Assembly: GCA_021738725.1 (NCBI GenBank)
Contig: JAIPBE010000009.1
Span: forward strand, 1 to 64,000
Source of the DNA: Saprospiraceae bacterium
GTDB lineage: Bacteria > Bacteroidota > Bacteroidia > Chitinophagales > Saprospiraceae
Reading direction: 5' to 3'
Length of the DNA stretch: 64,000 bases
The position numbers were made by a program, and so were the translations under genes. Below are positions 45,039 to 56,573 of this stretch, one piece after another. The notes under the pieces were generated by a model. It saw nothing but the letters and a program-made list of their open reading frames with translations, was not told the DNA's origin and searched no databases. The first letter of the stretch is position 1, and the number at the start of each line of letters is the position of its first letter.

Positions 45039-46259
45039 ATGGTTATGCGCGTATCGATATTTCTTCTTTTCCTGACCTTCGGGTTATCGGCATCACTGCA
45101 GGCTCAACTCTCTGCGAACCTGGTGACCAATCTGTCATTCAATGACAGCCTCTTCGATGAAAGCGGTTACGGCAACGTCCTCTTTTTTGATGGGGACACC
45201 ACCTTTGTTTGTGGCCCGATCGGTAATGCGCTCAGCTTTGACGGGAGTGTCAACTTTATCACCCTGCTCGGCGATATCTCCGTCAACCGCCTGCGAAAAG
45301 CAGACTTTAGTATCAGCTTTTACTTCCGACCCGAGAGTTCTTCCGGGATCTATGATATCGTATCCAAGCGGGAAGACTGCGACGAGAACCGCGCATTGGC
45401 CATAACCTATACGCCTTCCAGCCGGACCTTGGGCATCCTGGTCAGTGAGGATCCGACCCAGCAGGTCAAGATGAACTACCGACTACCTACCAGCCGATGC
45501 TGGTATCATATTGTTGTTGTTCGCCGGGCCACCAAGATCCTCCTCTATGTCGATGGCGAATTTGTCATGGAAGACGCCTCCGCCGACCGTCTCGAGCTAC
45601 AGAACAATGCCCAATTGGCCCTTTCTGCCAGTCCATGTATCGGGGCAGGACAGATCCGCTATCGCGGTCATCTGGATGAATTTCGAGTTTACGATCGGGC
45701 GCTTCCTGAAGACGATATCAAGCAATTGTACACGCCACGGGATGTCATCCTCACTCGGGATACAGTGATCTATCTCGGCGAATCCTTCCAGGTCAGAACC
45801 TCAGGAACCTGTGCCACCACCTTTGCCTGGCTACCGACGACAGGGGTGAGTGACCCGACAAAACGTGAACCGGTGATTACTCCGACCGTTTCTGGACGGT
45901 ACCAGATCAACTTTGTTCAGGGTGGTTGCACAGCGACGGATACAGTTTATGTCGAGGTCGTCGACCCGGCAGATCTCAGCTGTGACCGCCTGCTCTTACC
46001 CAGCGCTTTCACACCCAATGGGGATCAACTTAACGAGGAGTATGGGATCAGTAACCCAGTGGCTCTTGAAGGCCTGGACTATTTCGAAATCTATGATCGA
46101 TGGGGCACTCGTGTGTTCACGACGACAGATCCCTTTGAGAAGTGGAATGGAGTGTTCAAGGGAGATCCATTGATCCCCGGCATCTATGTCTACAAGGCCC
46201 GATATTTGTGCAAAGGAGAGTTTTATGAGAGCCTGGGCAGCTTTTCACTGATCCGATAG
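45039..46259 (+). CDS. LamG protein with T9SS type B (CHU_C) sorting domain
   Basis: 406 residues. Signal peptide (LLFLTFGLSASLQAQ, to about residue 23). LamG domain about 30-230 with DFSISFYFRP, CWYHIVVVRRATKILLYVDG (about 154-173) and HLDEFRVYDRALPEDDIKQLY (about 209-229). Then an Ig/PKD-like region with FAWLPTTGVSDPTKREPVIT (about 263-282). The last 90 residues are the gliding-motility-associated C-terminal domain: LPSAFTPNGDQLNEEYGI, YFEIYDRWGTRVF, KWNGVFKG, IPGIYVYKA. It should be exported by T9SS and remain on the surface. Confidence 0.9.
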   Translation: MVMRVSIFLLFLTFGLSASLQAQLSANLVTNLSFNDSLFDESGYGNVLFFDGDTTFVCGPIGNALSFDGSVNFITLLGDISVNRLRKADFSISFYFRPESSSGIYDIVSKREDCDENRALAITYTPSSRTLGILVSEDPTQQVKMNYRLPTSRCWYHIVVVRRATKILLYVDGEFVMEDASADRLELQNNAQLALSASPCIGAGQIRYRGHLDEFRVYDRALPEDDIKQLYTPRDVILTRDTVIYLGESFQVRTSGTCATTFAWLPTTGVSDPTKREPVITPTVSGRYQINFVQGGCTATDTVYVEVVDPADLSCDRLLLPSAFTPNGDQLNEEYGISNPVALEGLDYFEIYDRWGTRVFTTTDPFEKWNGVFKGDPLIPGIYVYKARYLCKGEFYESLGSFSLIR

Positions 46260-46355
46260 GGACCTGTTCGGATCGGTTTATCGGCAGACTTTGGTCATTG
46301 AGCACTTCCTGACCGTCATTCATCGAAAGGATTTTCTACACCGCCTGACCGGGAG

Positions 46356-46363
46356 TATCTTTG
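46356..46363 (+). promoter_or_regulatory. Bacteroidota -7 box of the MacB-like permease gene
   Basis: TATCTTTG, six bases before the ATG at 46370. A TTG at 46361 lies inside the box and is therefore not the start. Confidence 0.6.
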
Positions 46364-46369
46364 GCTGAG

Positions 46370-47626
46370 ATGAAGGCCATCCTCCAATCCTTACCTGCCA
46401 GCTTTTTACAAGCATTGAATGAGTTGCGTTTCAACCGGACGCGGAGTGTGCTCTCATTGTTGGGGATCACCATCGGGATCTTCTGCATCATCGCCATCAA
46501 ATCTGCGGTGGACAGCCTGGAGAGCAATATCAAACAGAGTCTGGAGAAATTGGGAGATGATGTCCTCTATGTCACCAAGCAACCCTGGAACGAGGATCCC
46601 AACGCGAATTATTGGAAATATCTGCGACGGCCGAATCCGAACTATCAGGATTTTAAAACCATCAAAGCCAAAAGTGAAAGCTCGGAATATGTCACCTATT
46701 CCATCTTTCTGGGTCCGAAACCGGTCAAATATGGCGCCAGTAGTGTCGACAGGGCCTATCTGATCGCCGGGACAGAAGACTATTCCAACCTCTTCAACCT
46801 GCAGTATGCGGAAGGACGTTACTTTTCATCTGTCGAATATCAAACTGGAAGCCGGGTGGCCGTCATCGGTTCCCGGATCGCCGAAATGCTATTTGGTCAT
46901 CTCGATGCAATTGGTAAGGAGATCAAGGTCAGCGGGCACAAGCTCAAAGTGATCGGCCTCATCGAACCTTCCGGAAAGGATCTGATCAAGGTGATGGACT
47001 TCGACCGGGTGGTCATGATCTCCTATCCTTTGGCGCGTCAGATCGCCAATGTGCGTGAAGCAGGCGATTATGGTGGTGGGATGGTCGCCGTCAAAGCATA
47101 CAAGGGGTCAGATATGGAGGACGTGACGGATGAGGTGATCGGAGCCATGCGGTCTGGCAGACGGCTTTCACCCCGTCAGGATAATAATTTCGCCATTAAT
47201 GAAATGTCCATTCTCACTGCCTTGTTGGATAGTGTTTTCAAGGTCCTGAATCTGGCCGGTATGGCCATCGGTATCTTTGCTCTGTTTGTGGGGATGTTCA
47301 GTGTGGCCAATATCATGTTTGTATCCGTCAAGGAACGAACACATCTCATCGGTATCAAAAAGGCGCTGGGAGCCAAGTCGGTCTTCATCCTGCTGGAATT
47401 CCTGGTAGAGGCAGTTATCCTGTGTATCATTGGCGGAATCGCCGGACTGTTGTTAGTCCTTGCAGTCATCAAAGGCATCTCAGTAGTGGCCGACTTTCCC
47501 ATGTTCCTTTCCTGGCAAAATGTATTTCTCGGGATCGGCGTATCAGCTGCGATCGGCATACTCTCCGGATTGATACCTGCCTTGCAAGCAGCACGTATGG
47601 ACCCGGTAGAAGCGATGCGGAGTTGA
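46370..47626 (+). CDS. MacB/FtsX-type ABC transporter permease
   Basis: 418 residues. One N-terminal membrane helix after FNRTRSVLSLLGITIGIFCIIA (about 19-40), a MacB-type periplasmic domain (about 55-270, with YSNLFNLQYAEGRYFSSVE and RVAVIGSRIAEMLF), then three C-terminal helices with SVKERTHLIGIKKALGAKSVFILLEF (about 323-348) and PALQAARMDPVEAMRS at the end, a strong family hallmark. It needs a separate ATPase, not seen nearby. It probably works in lipoprotein or small-molecule export or in mechanotransmission. It is convergent with the alanine dehydrogenase gene two bases away. Confidence 0.9.
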   Translation: MKAILQSLPASFLQALNELRFNRTRSVLSLLGITIGIFCIIAIKSAVDSLESNIKQSLEKLGDDVLYVTKQPWNEDPNANYWKYLRRPNPNYQDFKTIKAKSESSEYVTYSIFLGPKPVKYGASSVDRAYLIAGTEDYSNLFNLQYAEGRYFSSVEYQTGSRVAVIGSRIAEMLFGHLDAIGKEIKVSGHKLKVIGLIEPSGKDLIKVMDFDRVVMISYPLARQIANVREAGDYGGGMVAVKAYKGSDMEDVTDEVIGAMRSGRRLSPRQDNNFAINEMSILTALLDSVFKVLNLAGMAIGIFALFVGMFSVANIMFVSVKERTHLIGIKKALGAKSVFILLEFLVEAVILCIIGGIAGLLLVLAVIKGISVVADFPMFLSWQNVFLGIGVSAAIGILSGLIPALQAARMDPVEAMRS

Positions 47627-47628
47627 GT

Positions 47629-48849
47629 CTAGAGGATAGAAGCGATCAGCAGTTCCAGATCGGTGGTCTTCATTTCAAATTTTTCCCCCAGATACGAATT
47701 AGTGATACAGCCTTTGTAGGCGTATACCCCGTTGCGCAATCCTACGCTTTGATAGAGCAAGGCTTCGATACCAGTGACCGATTCCAGTTTGAGTAATATC
47801 GGTGTCAGAATATTACTGACCGCTGCCGAGGCTGTTTTTCCGACACGGGAAGGGATATTGGGCACACAGAAATGGACTACTCCATGCTTGGTAAAGGTCG
47901 GTTTCGAATGAGTGGTCAGATCGGAGGTGGCGAAACAGCCCCCCTGGTCGATGCTGACATCGACAATGATCGATCCGTCCTTCATTCCGGCGACGATCTC
48001 TTCCGCCACCACCACCGGCGCCCGACCACTTTTGGAGTGGATCGCACCTATGGCGACATCTGCCTGGAACAGTTCATTGCGCAGGATCACCGGGTCCATG
48101 GCCGATGTAAAGATCTGGCTGCCCAGATGATGCTTCAGGCGCATCAGTTTGTAGATGTTATTGTCAAAAACGCGCACCTCAGCCCCCAAACCGAGGGCCG
48201 CGCGTGTGGCATATTCAGCGACAACACCCGAACCGAGGATAACCACGCGTGCCGGTGGTACACCAGATATGCCTCCGAGTAATAATCCGGTGCCTTTGTT
48301 GGATCGACTGAGCAGTTCAGCTGCCGTGAGAATGGCGGATATCCCGGCGATCTCACTCATGATGCGCACCACCGGAAAAGCGCCGGAATCATCCTGGATA
48401 TATTCCATTGCCAGGGCGATGACTCGCTTGCTCCGAAGTTTTTCAAGAAACTCCCGTTGAACAATCGGTAGATGCAAAGGTGAAATCAGCACCTGATTGG
48501 GATGCATCAAATTGATCTCCTCCAATGTCGGAGGAGCGGTTTTGATGATCATTTCGGCACGATACACCTCTTCATCCGATTGGGCGATCTCGGCCCCCGC
48601 TTCGCTGTACTCATGGTCCAGGAAGTTGGCTCGCTTTCCGGCATCACTCTGGATCACGACCCGGTGTCCATACCCGACCAGCGCGGCTACGTTGGAGGGC
48701 ACGAGGGCCACCCGGGTTTCTTCAGATGAACTTTCCTTGGGAATGCCGATGAACAGCTTATGGTTTTTCGGTCGCAATGCCAGGGCTTGTTCCTGGGGTT
48801 GCATATGGGCCTTGGTCAACTCGGCGGGGATGGGAATACGCTTGCTCAT
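47629..48849 (-). CDS. ald: Alanine dehydrogenase
   Basis: 406 residues. NAD-dependent conversion of alanine to pyruvate and ammonia. The N-terminal AlaDh/PNT part has IGIPKESSSEETRVALVPSNV (about 34-54), IIKTAPPTLEEI and SPLHLP. The NAD-binding part has VILGSGVVAEYATRAALGLGAEVRVFDN (about 208-235) and DVSIDQGGCF (about 297-306). Its ATG overlaps the tsaE stop by four bases (ATGA), so it is the second gene of that unit. The N-terminus is about 30 residues longer than in typical enzymes. The related PNT alpha subunit is less likely because no beta subunit is present. Confidence 0.9.
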   Translation of the reverse strand: MSKRIPIPAELTKAHMQPQEQALALRPKNHKLFIGIPKESSSEETRVALVPSNVAALVGYGHRVVIQSDAGKRANFLDHEYSEAGAEIAQSDEEVYRAEMIIKTAPPTLEEINLMHPNQVLISPLHLPIVQREFLEKLRSKRVIALAMEYIQDDSGAFPVVRIMSEIAGISAILTAAELLSRSNKGTGLLLGGISGVPPARVVILGSGVVAEYATRAALGLGAEVRVFDNNIYKLMRLKHHLGSQIFTSAMDPVILRNELFQADVAIGAIHSKSGRAPVVVAEEIVAGMKDGSIIVDVSIDQGGCFATSDLTTHSKPTFTKHGVVHFCVPNIPSRVGKTASAAVSNILTPILLKLESVTGIEALLYQSVGLRNGVYAYKGCITNSYLGEKFEMKTTDLELLIASIL

Positions 48850-49292
48850 CTCTCCAAAATTACAATTTCCCGCGTGGAATCCGGGAGGATTTGAATGTCA
48901 ATGTCCAATCGGTTCTCCGGCAGCACCGCAGTCAGTACCTCCGGCCACTCGATAAAGGTCCAGGCTGGATCATCCAGCGTTTCCAGAATGCCGATATCCA
49001 GGGCCTCATTCAGATCGGTCAGGCGATAGGCATCGATATGGTGGATGACAGGTGGTTCTTGCAGATCGGACAGGTAGTCCTGTACCAGGGCAAAGGTGGG
49101 GCTGGAGACGATGTCAGTACTTCCAAGGGCTTTGACCAGGGCGGTGACCAGGGCAGTCTTACCTGCACCGAGATCGCCCGTCAGGCAAATGACCCGTCGG
49201 TTTCCGGCCATGCGGATCACCTCTTTGGCAACCTGCGGCAGCGCTTCCGGTGAGGGGCAAAGAATGGTTTTCGAGACGGGTAGCATAGGCAT
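48846..49292 (-). CDS. tsaE: tRNA threonylcarbamoyladenosine ATPase subunit TsaE
   Basis: 148 residues from the ATG at 49292, the usual size; in-frame ATGs at 49286 and 49328 are alternatives and the frame upstream to 49463 is not conserved-looking. Walker A is in LTGDLGAGKTALV (about residues 36-48), SSPTFALVQDY and HHIDAYRL (about 82-89) carry switch and catalytic residues, and FIEWPEVL (about 113-120) completes the family pattern. It works with TsaB and TsaD in making t6A37 of tRNA. It is divergent from gyrB. Confidence 0.92.
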   Translation of the reverse strand: MPMLPVSKTILCPSPEALPQVAKEVIRMAGNRRVICLTGDLGAGKTALVTALVKALGSTDIVSSPTFALVQDYLSDLQEPPVIHHIDAYRLTDLNEALDIGILETLDDPAWTFIEWPEVLTAVLPENRLDIDIQILPDSTREIVILER

Positions 49293-49419
49293 TTGGCGAT
49301 CCTTTCCGGTGCCGGGGTTAAAGATCATCAGTTCTGCGGGAACCACAAAAAAACGACCCTTTTTGCCCTCATTTGTACCATGTATTAATTGAGCAAATAA
49401 TTGTTTTATAAGTAATTGA

Positions 49420-51459
<2,040 letters not shown>

Positions 51460-51480
51460 TTGATCTGCCGCACACGAAGG

Positions 51481-51516
51481 AAAAAAGCCCGCTGTCATAC
51501 ACTGCGGGCTTTTTTA
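51481..51516. terminator. Terminator after gyrB
   Basis: AAAAAAGCCCGC, an eleven-base loop, then GCGGGCTTTTTT. It serves gyrB and can also act for the convergent leucine-rich-repeat gene. Confidence 0.9.
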
Positions 51517-51558
51517 TTTGGGGGCTCATCTGACCTTGTAGTCCCTCTCTTGCAGTGC

Positions 51559-53349
51559 CTATTTTTTTATCCAGAACGCCAGCGCATCGGTGGGGATGTC
51601 CCATTTGTGAGCAAGTTCCCGGACATCCACTTTCAGTTCCTTTTTCGGAATCAGGCAATCGACCACCCATTCCCCCAATCCGTTGCGGACGATCAGCCCT
51701 GGCCATTCCTTCTGCAACTGAGGGATCAATCCGTTGCGTATGATCAGCAGTAATTCGCCGTATAGACTTCGCGGTATTCCATGATCATGCAGATCCTGAC
51801 GGGCAATAGCCTGGTAGATGGGCATTCCGCTGCGCAACAACTGCGAGATCTTCTGTGCCATCCCGTCCGGCACACAAGCAGCGGGGCCCAAAGGAGGGAG
51901 GACCTCCATCAGTCCGGCTGCCGCCCACCAGGATTGCCGCCCTGCGTGCAAGCTATCCGGATCGCCCTGAGGGCTTCCAAGCAGGATCATGTTCGGATAG
52001 TCTTTCGCTGAGTGGACCAGGGTGATGCCCGAGCCTTTAGCCCGTTGTGCCAGCGGCTGTGCAGGCAACCAGCTGCGACCGAACACCAGGAGCCGTCCCC
52101 GGGCGGGCAACTTTCGCCCCGGTGAAAGACGGACCATCGCTTCGGGATAGTCAGGCAAGCCCAGAGTCCAGAGATCGAGATGATCCTGTATGGTTAGTTT
52201 TTCTCTTCGCCCTGAAGCGATCCCTTCTGCGAGTTTCCAGATCCGAGCTTGATGGGCAGGCGTCCACCCCGCTTTTCCGGCCTTTTGACGAAAGACACTC
52301 AACGACAGATTAGCCGGAGTGTCTATTCGTTTTTTTCCGATGACCTTGATCCGGGAAGGAAGGCTGCGTAAAAATTCTTCACTTTGAGCCACTGGGGTAT
52401 CCAGGATGGACAATTTTTCCAAAGCAGGCCATGGTTCAGTGGCCAGATGGGTGAGGCTGGTTTTCTTTAGATCCAGGACTTGCAACCGAGGATGATTGGC
52501 CAGATCGTCCGGAATGAACTTCAAGGGATTGCCATTGAGATGAAGTCGGGTCAACTGGGGTAGCGCAGAGAGACCTTCGGGGAGGACGGTCAGTTGATTG
52601 CCGGACAGGTCGATCTGTCGAAGATGATGACAAGACGTCCAATCCTGGGGAATCTCCTCGATTCTGTTCTTTGCCAGATTCAATTGCAACCAATGCTGGC
52701 CGGATACAGAAAATGATTCCGGCAATCGTAAAAGCCAGTTATTAGAGAGATCGATATGTTGTAAGACGGGAAAACGGTCTGCCCATTCGGTAGGCAGTGA
52801 CTGGACTTTTGACCGGATGATATGGAGGGTTTGCAGCTGGGAAAACCGACCCTCGAAAAATCGTTCTGCCGCTGCGGGAGATCCTTCCAGATAAATACCT
52901 CTCAGACGGTGATGATCGGCCGGCCATTTCATGCGGGAAAGCGGGTTCCGTCGGAGGTCCAGATATTTCAAAGCATCGAGTCCGTCGAGGGAGAACTGTA
53001 CCAGTCGATTTCGGGCCAGGTTGCAATGGGTCAGATGGAGAGGGATCCGGTCGGCTGGAATGGAGGTTAGACTGTTTTGGGTGAGATCCAGATGCTGCAA
53101 GGTCTGCATTTCCTGCATCCATTGGGGCAAAGCAGTGATCGTATTCCGGGGCAATTTGAGTGTGTGAAGCGGTAGTAATTTCAACCGTTCATCCAGTTGG
53201 GTAACGGCGCATTGATCCAATTCCAAATGGGTCAGACGTTTCAATTGAAACAATGCATCCGGCCAGGTCGTCAGGGACCGACGGTAGAGGACCAGGCTTT
53301 GAACCTGATCGGGAGCAGCCAGAGCATCTTCCAGATTGTATGCGATCAT
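51559..53349 (-). CDS. Leucine-rich-repeat protein with a unique C-terminal domain
   Basis: 596 residues from the ATG at 53349, which overlaps the glycosyltransferase stop as ATGA; the frame continuing upstream to 53781 is an alternate frame of that gene. Residues about 20-330 hold about a dozen leucine-rich repeats of the L..L.L..N.L..LP type (LRQIDLSGNQLTVLPEGL, LQHLDLTQNSLTSIPAD). The C-terminal 200 residues are not LRR; LLVFGRSWLPAQPLAQRAKG and MILLGSP recall a BRCT-like strand-helix pattern, weakly. No signal peptide, so probably cytoplasmic. Coupling to a glycosyltransferase is unexplained. Confidence 0.8.
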   Translation of the reverse strand: MIAYNLEDALAAPDQVQSLVLYRRSLTTWPDALFQLKRLTHLELDQCAVTQLDERLKLLPLHTLKLPRNTITALPQWMQEMQTLQHLDLTQNSLTSIPADRIPLHLTHCNLARNRLVQFSLDGLDALKYLDLRRNPLSRMKWPADHHRLRGIYLEGSPAAAERFFEGRFSQLQTLHIIRSKVQSLPTEWADRFPVLQHIDLSNNWLLRLPESFSVSGQHWLQLNLAKNRIEEIPQDWTSCHHLRQIDLSGNQLTVLPEGLSALPQLTRLHLNGNPLKFIPDDLANHPRLQVLDLKKTSLTHLATEPWPALEKLSILDTPVAQSEEFLRSLPSRIKVIGKKRIDTPANLSLSVFRQKAGKAGWTPAHQARIWKLAEGIASGRREKLTIQDHLDLWTLGLPDYPEAMVRLSPGRKLPARGRLLVFGRSWLPAQPLAQRAKGSGITLVHSAKDYPNMILLGSPQGDPDSLHAGRQSWWAAAGLMEVLPPLGPAACVPDGMAQKISQLLRSGMPIYQAIARQDLHDHGIPRSLYGELLLIIRNGLIPQLQKEWPGLIVRNGLGEWVVDCLIPKKELKVDVRELAHKWDIPTDALAFWIKK

Positions 53350-54404
53350 CGAACCATTCTTCCTTTCCAAAGATACGTCTGTCGGAGTGGTCCGGCGATG
53401 CCAGCCCATACTACCAGAAATGGGTGAATGAACACGGCTGCCAAGTAAGTTGACCAGGATGGAGGTGATCCTGCCTTCCGCCAACCACTGGAGAGCAATC
53501 GATGATCGGCCAGAATTTTTATGAATAGAGGCGCCATCAAAACAGGCCATTGCTCCGGCATAAAGGCAATCAAGATCACAATCGACACCAGGAAGATCAG
53601 ACTCATCAGGAAAGCGACCATCATAGGAATTTGTGCCTGCCGGAAGTGTAATCTTCCGGTCTTGGAGGCCCAACGCGCACGTTGAGCGAACAGTTCGTGC
53701 CAGGAGTCTGGAGCAGCGGTCTGTATGATCGCCTTTTTGTCGGATTGAAATCGACAGCCGTCCGGATAGAGGGCATGACATTGTGCGAGAAAGAAAAGAT
53801 CATCACCGGAGGCCCGCGGTGGCAAGTCAGCGGAGGTGATCTGATGAAGGGTGGTTTTGCGAATCGCCATATTTGCACCCTGAGCCAGTGTGGGATGGCC
53901 ACGGGTGAATCCGGCACCGGTCCAGGCCATCATCCCCTGTGATTCCAGAGTATCATACCGGCTGACCAATGTAGAACCGGAAATACTGATCACTGACCCC
54001 GATATCCAATGAATAGCCAGATCCTGAAAAGGGGAGGACATTGCCAGCACCCAATCAGGATCGGGAATGCAATCTGCGTCTGTAAAAAGGAGGATGTCGC
54101 CATGTGCCATTTCGGCTCCGGTACGCAAGGCGGCTCGCTTCCCCTCTCCCTTGTTGGTTACCAGGTGTATCCGGGAATGACCAGAATTTCGGACCACTTC
54201 CAGTGTGTCATCTTCAGAATGGTCATCGACCACGATGATCTCCCATTCGCCCGGATATTCCAATTGGTGCAAAGCATTGAGGGTTGGTCTGATCCGATGC
54301 GCTTCATTGCGTGCAGCGATCAGAATAGATGCAGAGGGAGGAGCCTGTTTTGTGATAGGCAGAGGGAGCGTGCGGAGCCAGGCATGGCGGGATCTTTCCT
54401 GCAT
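53346..54404 (-). CDS. Glycosyltransferase, GT2 family, membrane-bound
   Basis: 352 residues from the first ATG. GT-A fold: SILIAARNEAHRI (about 26-38), IIVVDDHSEDDTLEVV (about 56-71), LLFTDADCIPDPDWV with the DxD (about 105-119), QRARW (about 237-241, the QxxRW-type motif), then two or three C-terminal helices. This is the layout of processive or lipid-linked GT2 enzymes. In-frame codons before the ATG encode SWPLIFSWTIFTILIGFLYLR, which looks like the missing N-terminal membrane helix, yet no ATG, GTG or TTG precedes it before a stop. A CTG at 54458-54456 is the best alternative start. The stop overlaps the LRR start. Confidence 0.85.
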   Translation of the reverse strand: MQERSRHAWLRTLPLPITKQAPPSASILIAARNEAHRIRPTLNALHQLEYPGEWEIIVVDDHSEDDTLEVVRNSGHSRIHLVTNKGEGKRAALRTGAEMAHGDILLFTDADCIPDPDWVLAMSSPFQDLAIHWISGSVISISGSTLVSRYDTLESQGMMAWTGAGFTRGHPTLAQGANMAIRKTTLHQITSADLPPRASGDDLFFLAQCHALYPDGCRFQSDKKAIIQTAAPDSWHELFAQRARWASKTGRLHFRQAQIPMMVAFLMSLIFLVSIVILIAFMPEQWPVLMAPLFIKILADHRLLSSGWRKAGSPPSWSTYLAAVFIHPFLVVWAGIAGPLRQTYLWKGRMVR

Positions 54405-54474
54405 GCGGAGATACAGAAACCCGATCAGAATGGTAAAAATGGTCCAGGAAAAGATCAGGGGCCAGGATTTACCG

Positions 54475-54482
54475 CAAAATTA
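54475..54482 (-). promoter_or_regulatory. Bacteroidota -7 box upstream of the GT2 gene
   Basis: TAATTTTG on the minus strand, 70 bases before the ATG at 54404 but only about 16 bases before the CTG at 54458. Confidence 0.5.
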
Positions 54483-54547
54483 GGGGATGGGGGACCATCC
54501 TGTATGTCAACAGGATAAATTGGAACCAGCGCTGTGTGAAGAACAGA

Positions 54548-55009
54548 TCATTCGAACAAATCGCTGTAGCGATCTGTGGACTCCAGTTCTTTTTTCTCGG
54601 CTCGTTGTTTGCGCTGATTGAAGGTTGTCTCCAATTCTTCGAAATCGACCCACTCACCGTCACGTTCCTGTTGAACAGCATCCTGCAATTTGGATACTTT
54701 CCGATTGACCAGTGCGCGAACAAAGAGGTAAGCAAACAGGACAGGGTAAAGGAGCACACCCAGAGCGGTCAGGAAAATCCCTTGCAGCGGATTGGTCCGA
54801 ATGGTATTCCACAACCATTTGCCAAAATCAACCACGGTTTTATAATGAATGATCAGGGCAGCTGCCAATAGGAAAAAGGCCGCTTTCGCCAGCACCCAGA
54901 AAATGCCTTTGGCAATAAAAAAAAGTCCGACCAATACCAGAGACATCATCAGAATTCCGACGATACTGGAAAATGGATTGAGGCGTTCTCGATTGAAAAA
55001 AATGGTCAT
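54548..55009 (-). CDS. Membrane protein of unknown function
   Basis: 153 residues. Three hydrophobic segments (about 14-34, 35-58 and 72-98) are followed by a charged helical tail (RKVSKLQDAVQQERDGEWVDFEELETTF) ending in acidic residues. No family was recognised with certainty; FxsA-like proteins are a remote possibility. It lies just before the GT2/LRR pair on the same strand. Confidence 0.6.
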   Translation of the reverse strand: MTIFFNRERLNPFSSIVGILMMSLVLVGLFFIAKGIFWVLAKAAFFLLAAALIIHYKTVVDFGKWLWNTIRTNPLQGIFLTALGVLLYPVLFAYLFVRALVNRKVSKLQDAVQQERDGEWVDFEELETTFNQRKQRAEKKELESTDRYSDLFE

Positions 55010-56573
55010 GGGATCTGTTCGAAAAATGGTGCATCAAAATAACGTCCAAAAACACGGAAGAGCATAGATCGGAGGCCGCATTAGGAACTCATTCACATAT
55101 ATAACGAATGAAAAGAGAAAATGGCTGGCTCCTATCGGAATATTTCGACTGAATCACTTGTCTTTCAGGATAAAAGGGCCTCCTTCTTCGATCAGAGGAG
55201 GAGGTGATGAGTCTGGAGGGAGCCGTTCGACTCCTGCAGGGCCGCATTTTTAAATCAAAACTCGCAGGCTATACATATTTGACCCCTACAAGCCCATGTC
55301 AAGTTTTGAGGTTAAGGGGTTATTTCGGTATTGAGTTATTTCGAAAAAACCATGCTGTTCGCATTCAAGTCCACAGAAAAGCACCCTGTAGGGGTGACAC
55401 TACATCGGTCATTCTGGAAGCGTTCATTCCAGTGCCATGCTTTCGGAAGTGGAAGAGGGATGCCTGCCTGCTGATGCGAGAAAAATCAGGAATGAGGAAT
55501 TTGACGAAGAGACGAAGTGACAGAGTGACGAAGGGAAATTGGGACTGTGGGACAGGTGAAGGGAATCAGGAACCAGGAACCAGGAATCAGGAATGAGGAA
55601 TGAGGAATGAGGAATGAGAAATACTCTGCCTCCCCCGGTTTGGCGCACTTAAGATGATCTTCCATGATATCATTCCGTCGCCAAACCACCCCCTCATGAA
55701 ATCCTTTGTCTCCGGTATTGGACGTATTCTGTGAGGGGGACATGCCCGCGTTATAGAGTTTGTGAAATAGAAACTGGTCCATTTCCAGGCTAGAATACAC
55801 ATAGTCACGTTAAACTTTGAACGTCAGAGCGCTAGTTCTGACTTTGAACGTTGAACAGCCCAGCCGAGAATCAATCAACCAGACGATGTGCACCAATGCT
55901 CCACTCAAATCTTAACTTGGAATCAGGAACCAGGAACCAGGAATCAGGAATCAGGAATGAGGAATGAGGAATGAGAAAGTGGGACTTTGAGACTGTGGGA
56001 CAGGTGAAGGGAATCCGGAATGCAGGAATCCGGAATGCAGGAATCAGGAATGCAGGAATCAGGAATGTCTACAAACCGCAGGAGAGAGGAATGAGGAATT
56101 AGGAATGAGAAGTGTGACCTTGAGACTGTGGGACGGGTGAAGGGAATCAGGAACTCCACCTGTGGCGGATATTCAAGTTTGCTTGTTTTCACGGATTACG
56201 GAGTTGGGTGAAGATTGGATGTTCAAGGTTCAAGATGCCTGTTGAAACAGGCATTGGTTCAACGTTTAATGTACATCACGTTAAACCTTGAACTGACGAG
56301 CCGTCAGGCTCGTCCTTAAACGTTGAACCCAGACGATCCCGCTTCAGCGGGATGTCTGGATCCAGACTTTCACAGAAGGTGAAACGTCTGGGCGGCTAAA
56401 TGTTTGACCCCGCCTATGAAACCTGAAGCCAATCAGGAATCAAGCCTGCGGCTTGCAGGCAGGAACGCAGGAATCAGGAATGGTAAATGACTGCCCGTCA
56501 CAGGAAGGAGGAAGTCGGGATTTGAGACGAAGAGACGGCGTGGCTGTGGAAAAGAGATTGACTGCCAAAACCT
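55010..56573. repeat. 1.5-kb gap filled with GGAATCAGGAA micro-repeats
   Basis: No gene; a short frame at 55204-55596 is made of repeat words. 55318-55405 is an inverted, diverged copy of family A from the 30-32 kb region (ACCCTGTAGGGGTG, TGAGTTATTTCGAAAA). 55555-55620 and 55918-56160 are runs of GGAACCAGGAATCAGGAATGAGG. GTGGGACTTTGAGACTGTGG followed by GACAGGTGAAGGGAATC at 55979-56015 is the reverse complement of words at 35.4-35.6 kb. TTGAACGTTGAAC words lie at 55810-55860 and 56220-56330. A double-hairpin element is at 56325-56396. Confidence 0.85.
56325..56396 (+). repeat. Double-hairpin element, copy 4
   Basis: CCAGAC-G-ATCCCGC / GCGGGAT-GTCTGG, then CCAGAC-TTTCAC / GTGAAA-C-GTCTGG. Same subtype as copy 1 at 27188. 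Confidence 0.8.

Noticed and set aside
51559-53781. 740-residue version of the LRR protein
   Set aside because: The first 144 codons are an alternate frame of the GT2 gene; the ATG at 53349 overlaps the GT2 stop.
55204-55596. 130-codon open frame on the plus strand
   Set aside because: It consists of dispersed repeat words, and its C-terminal part is a GGAATCAGGAA run.
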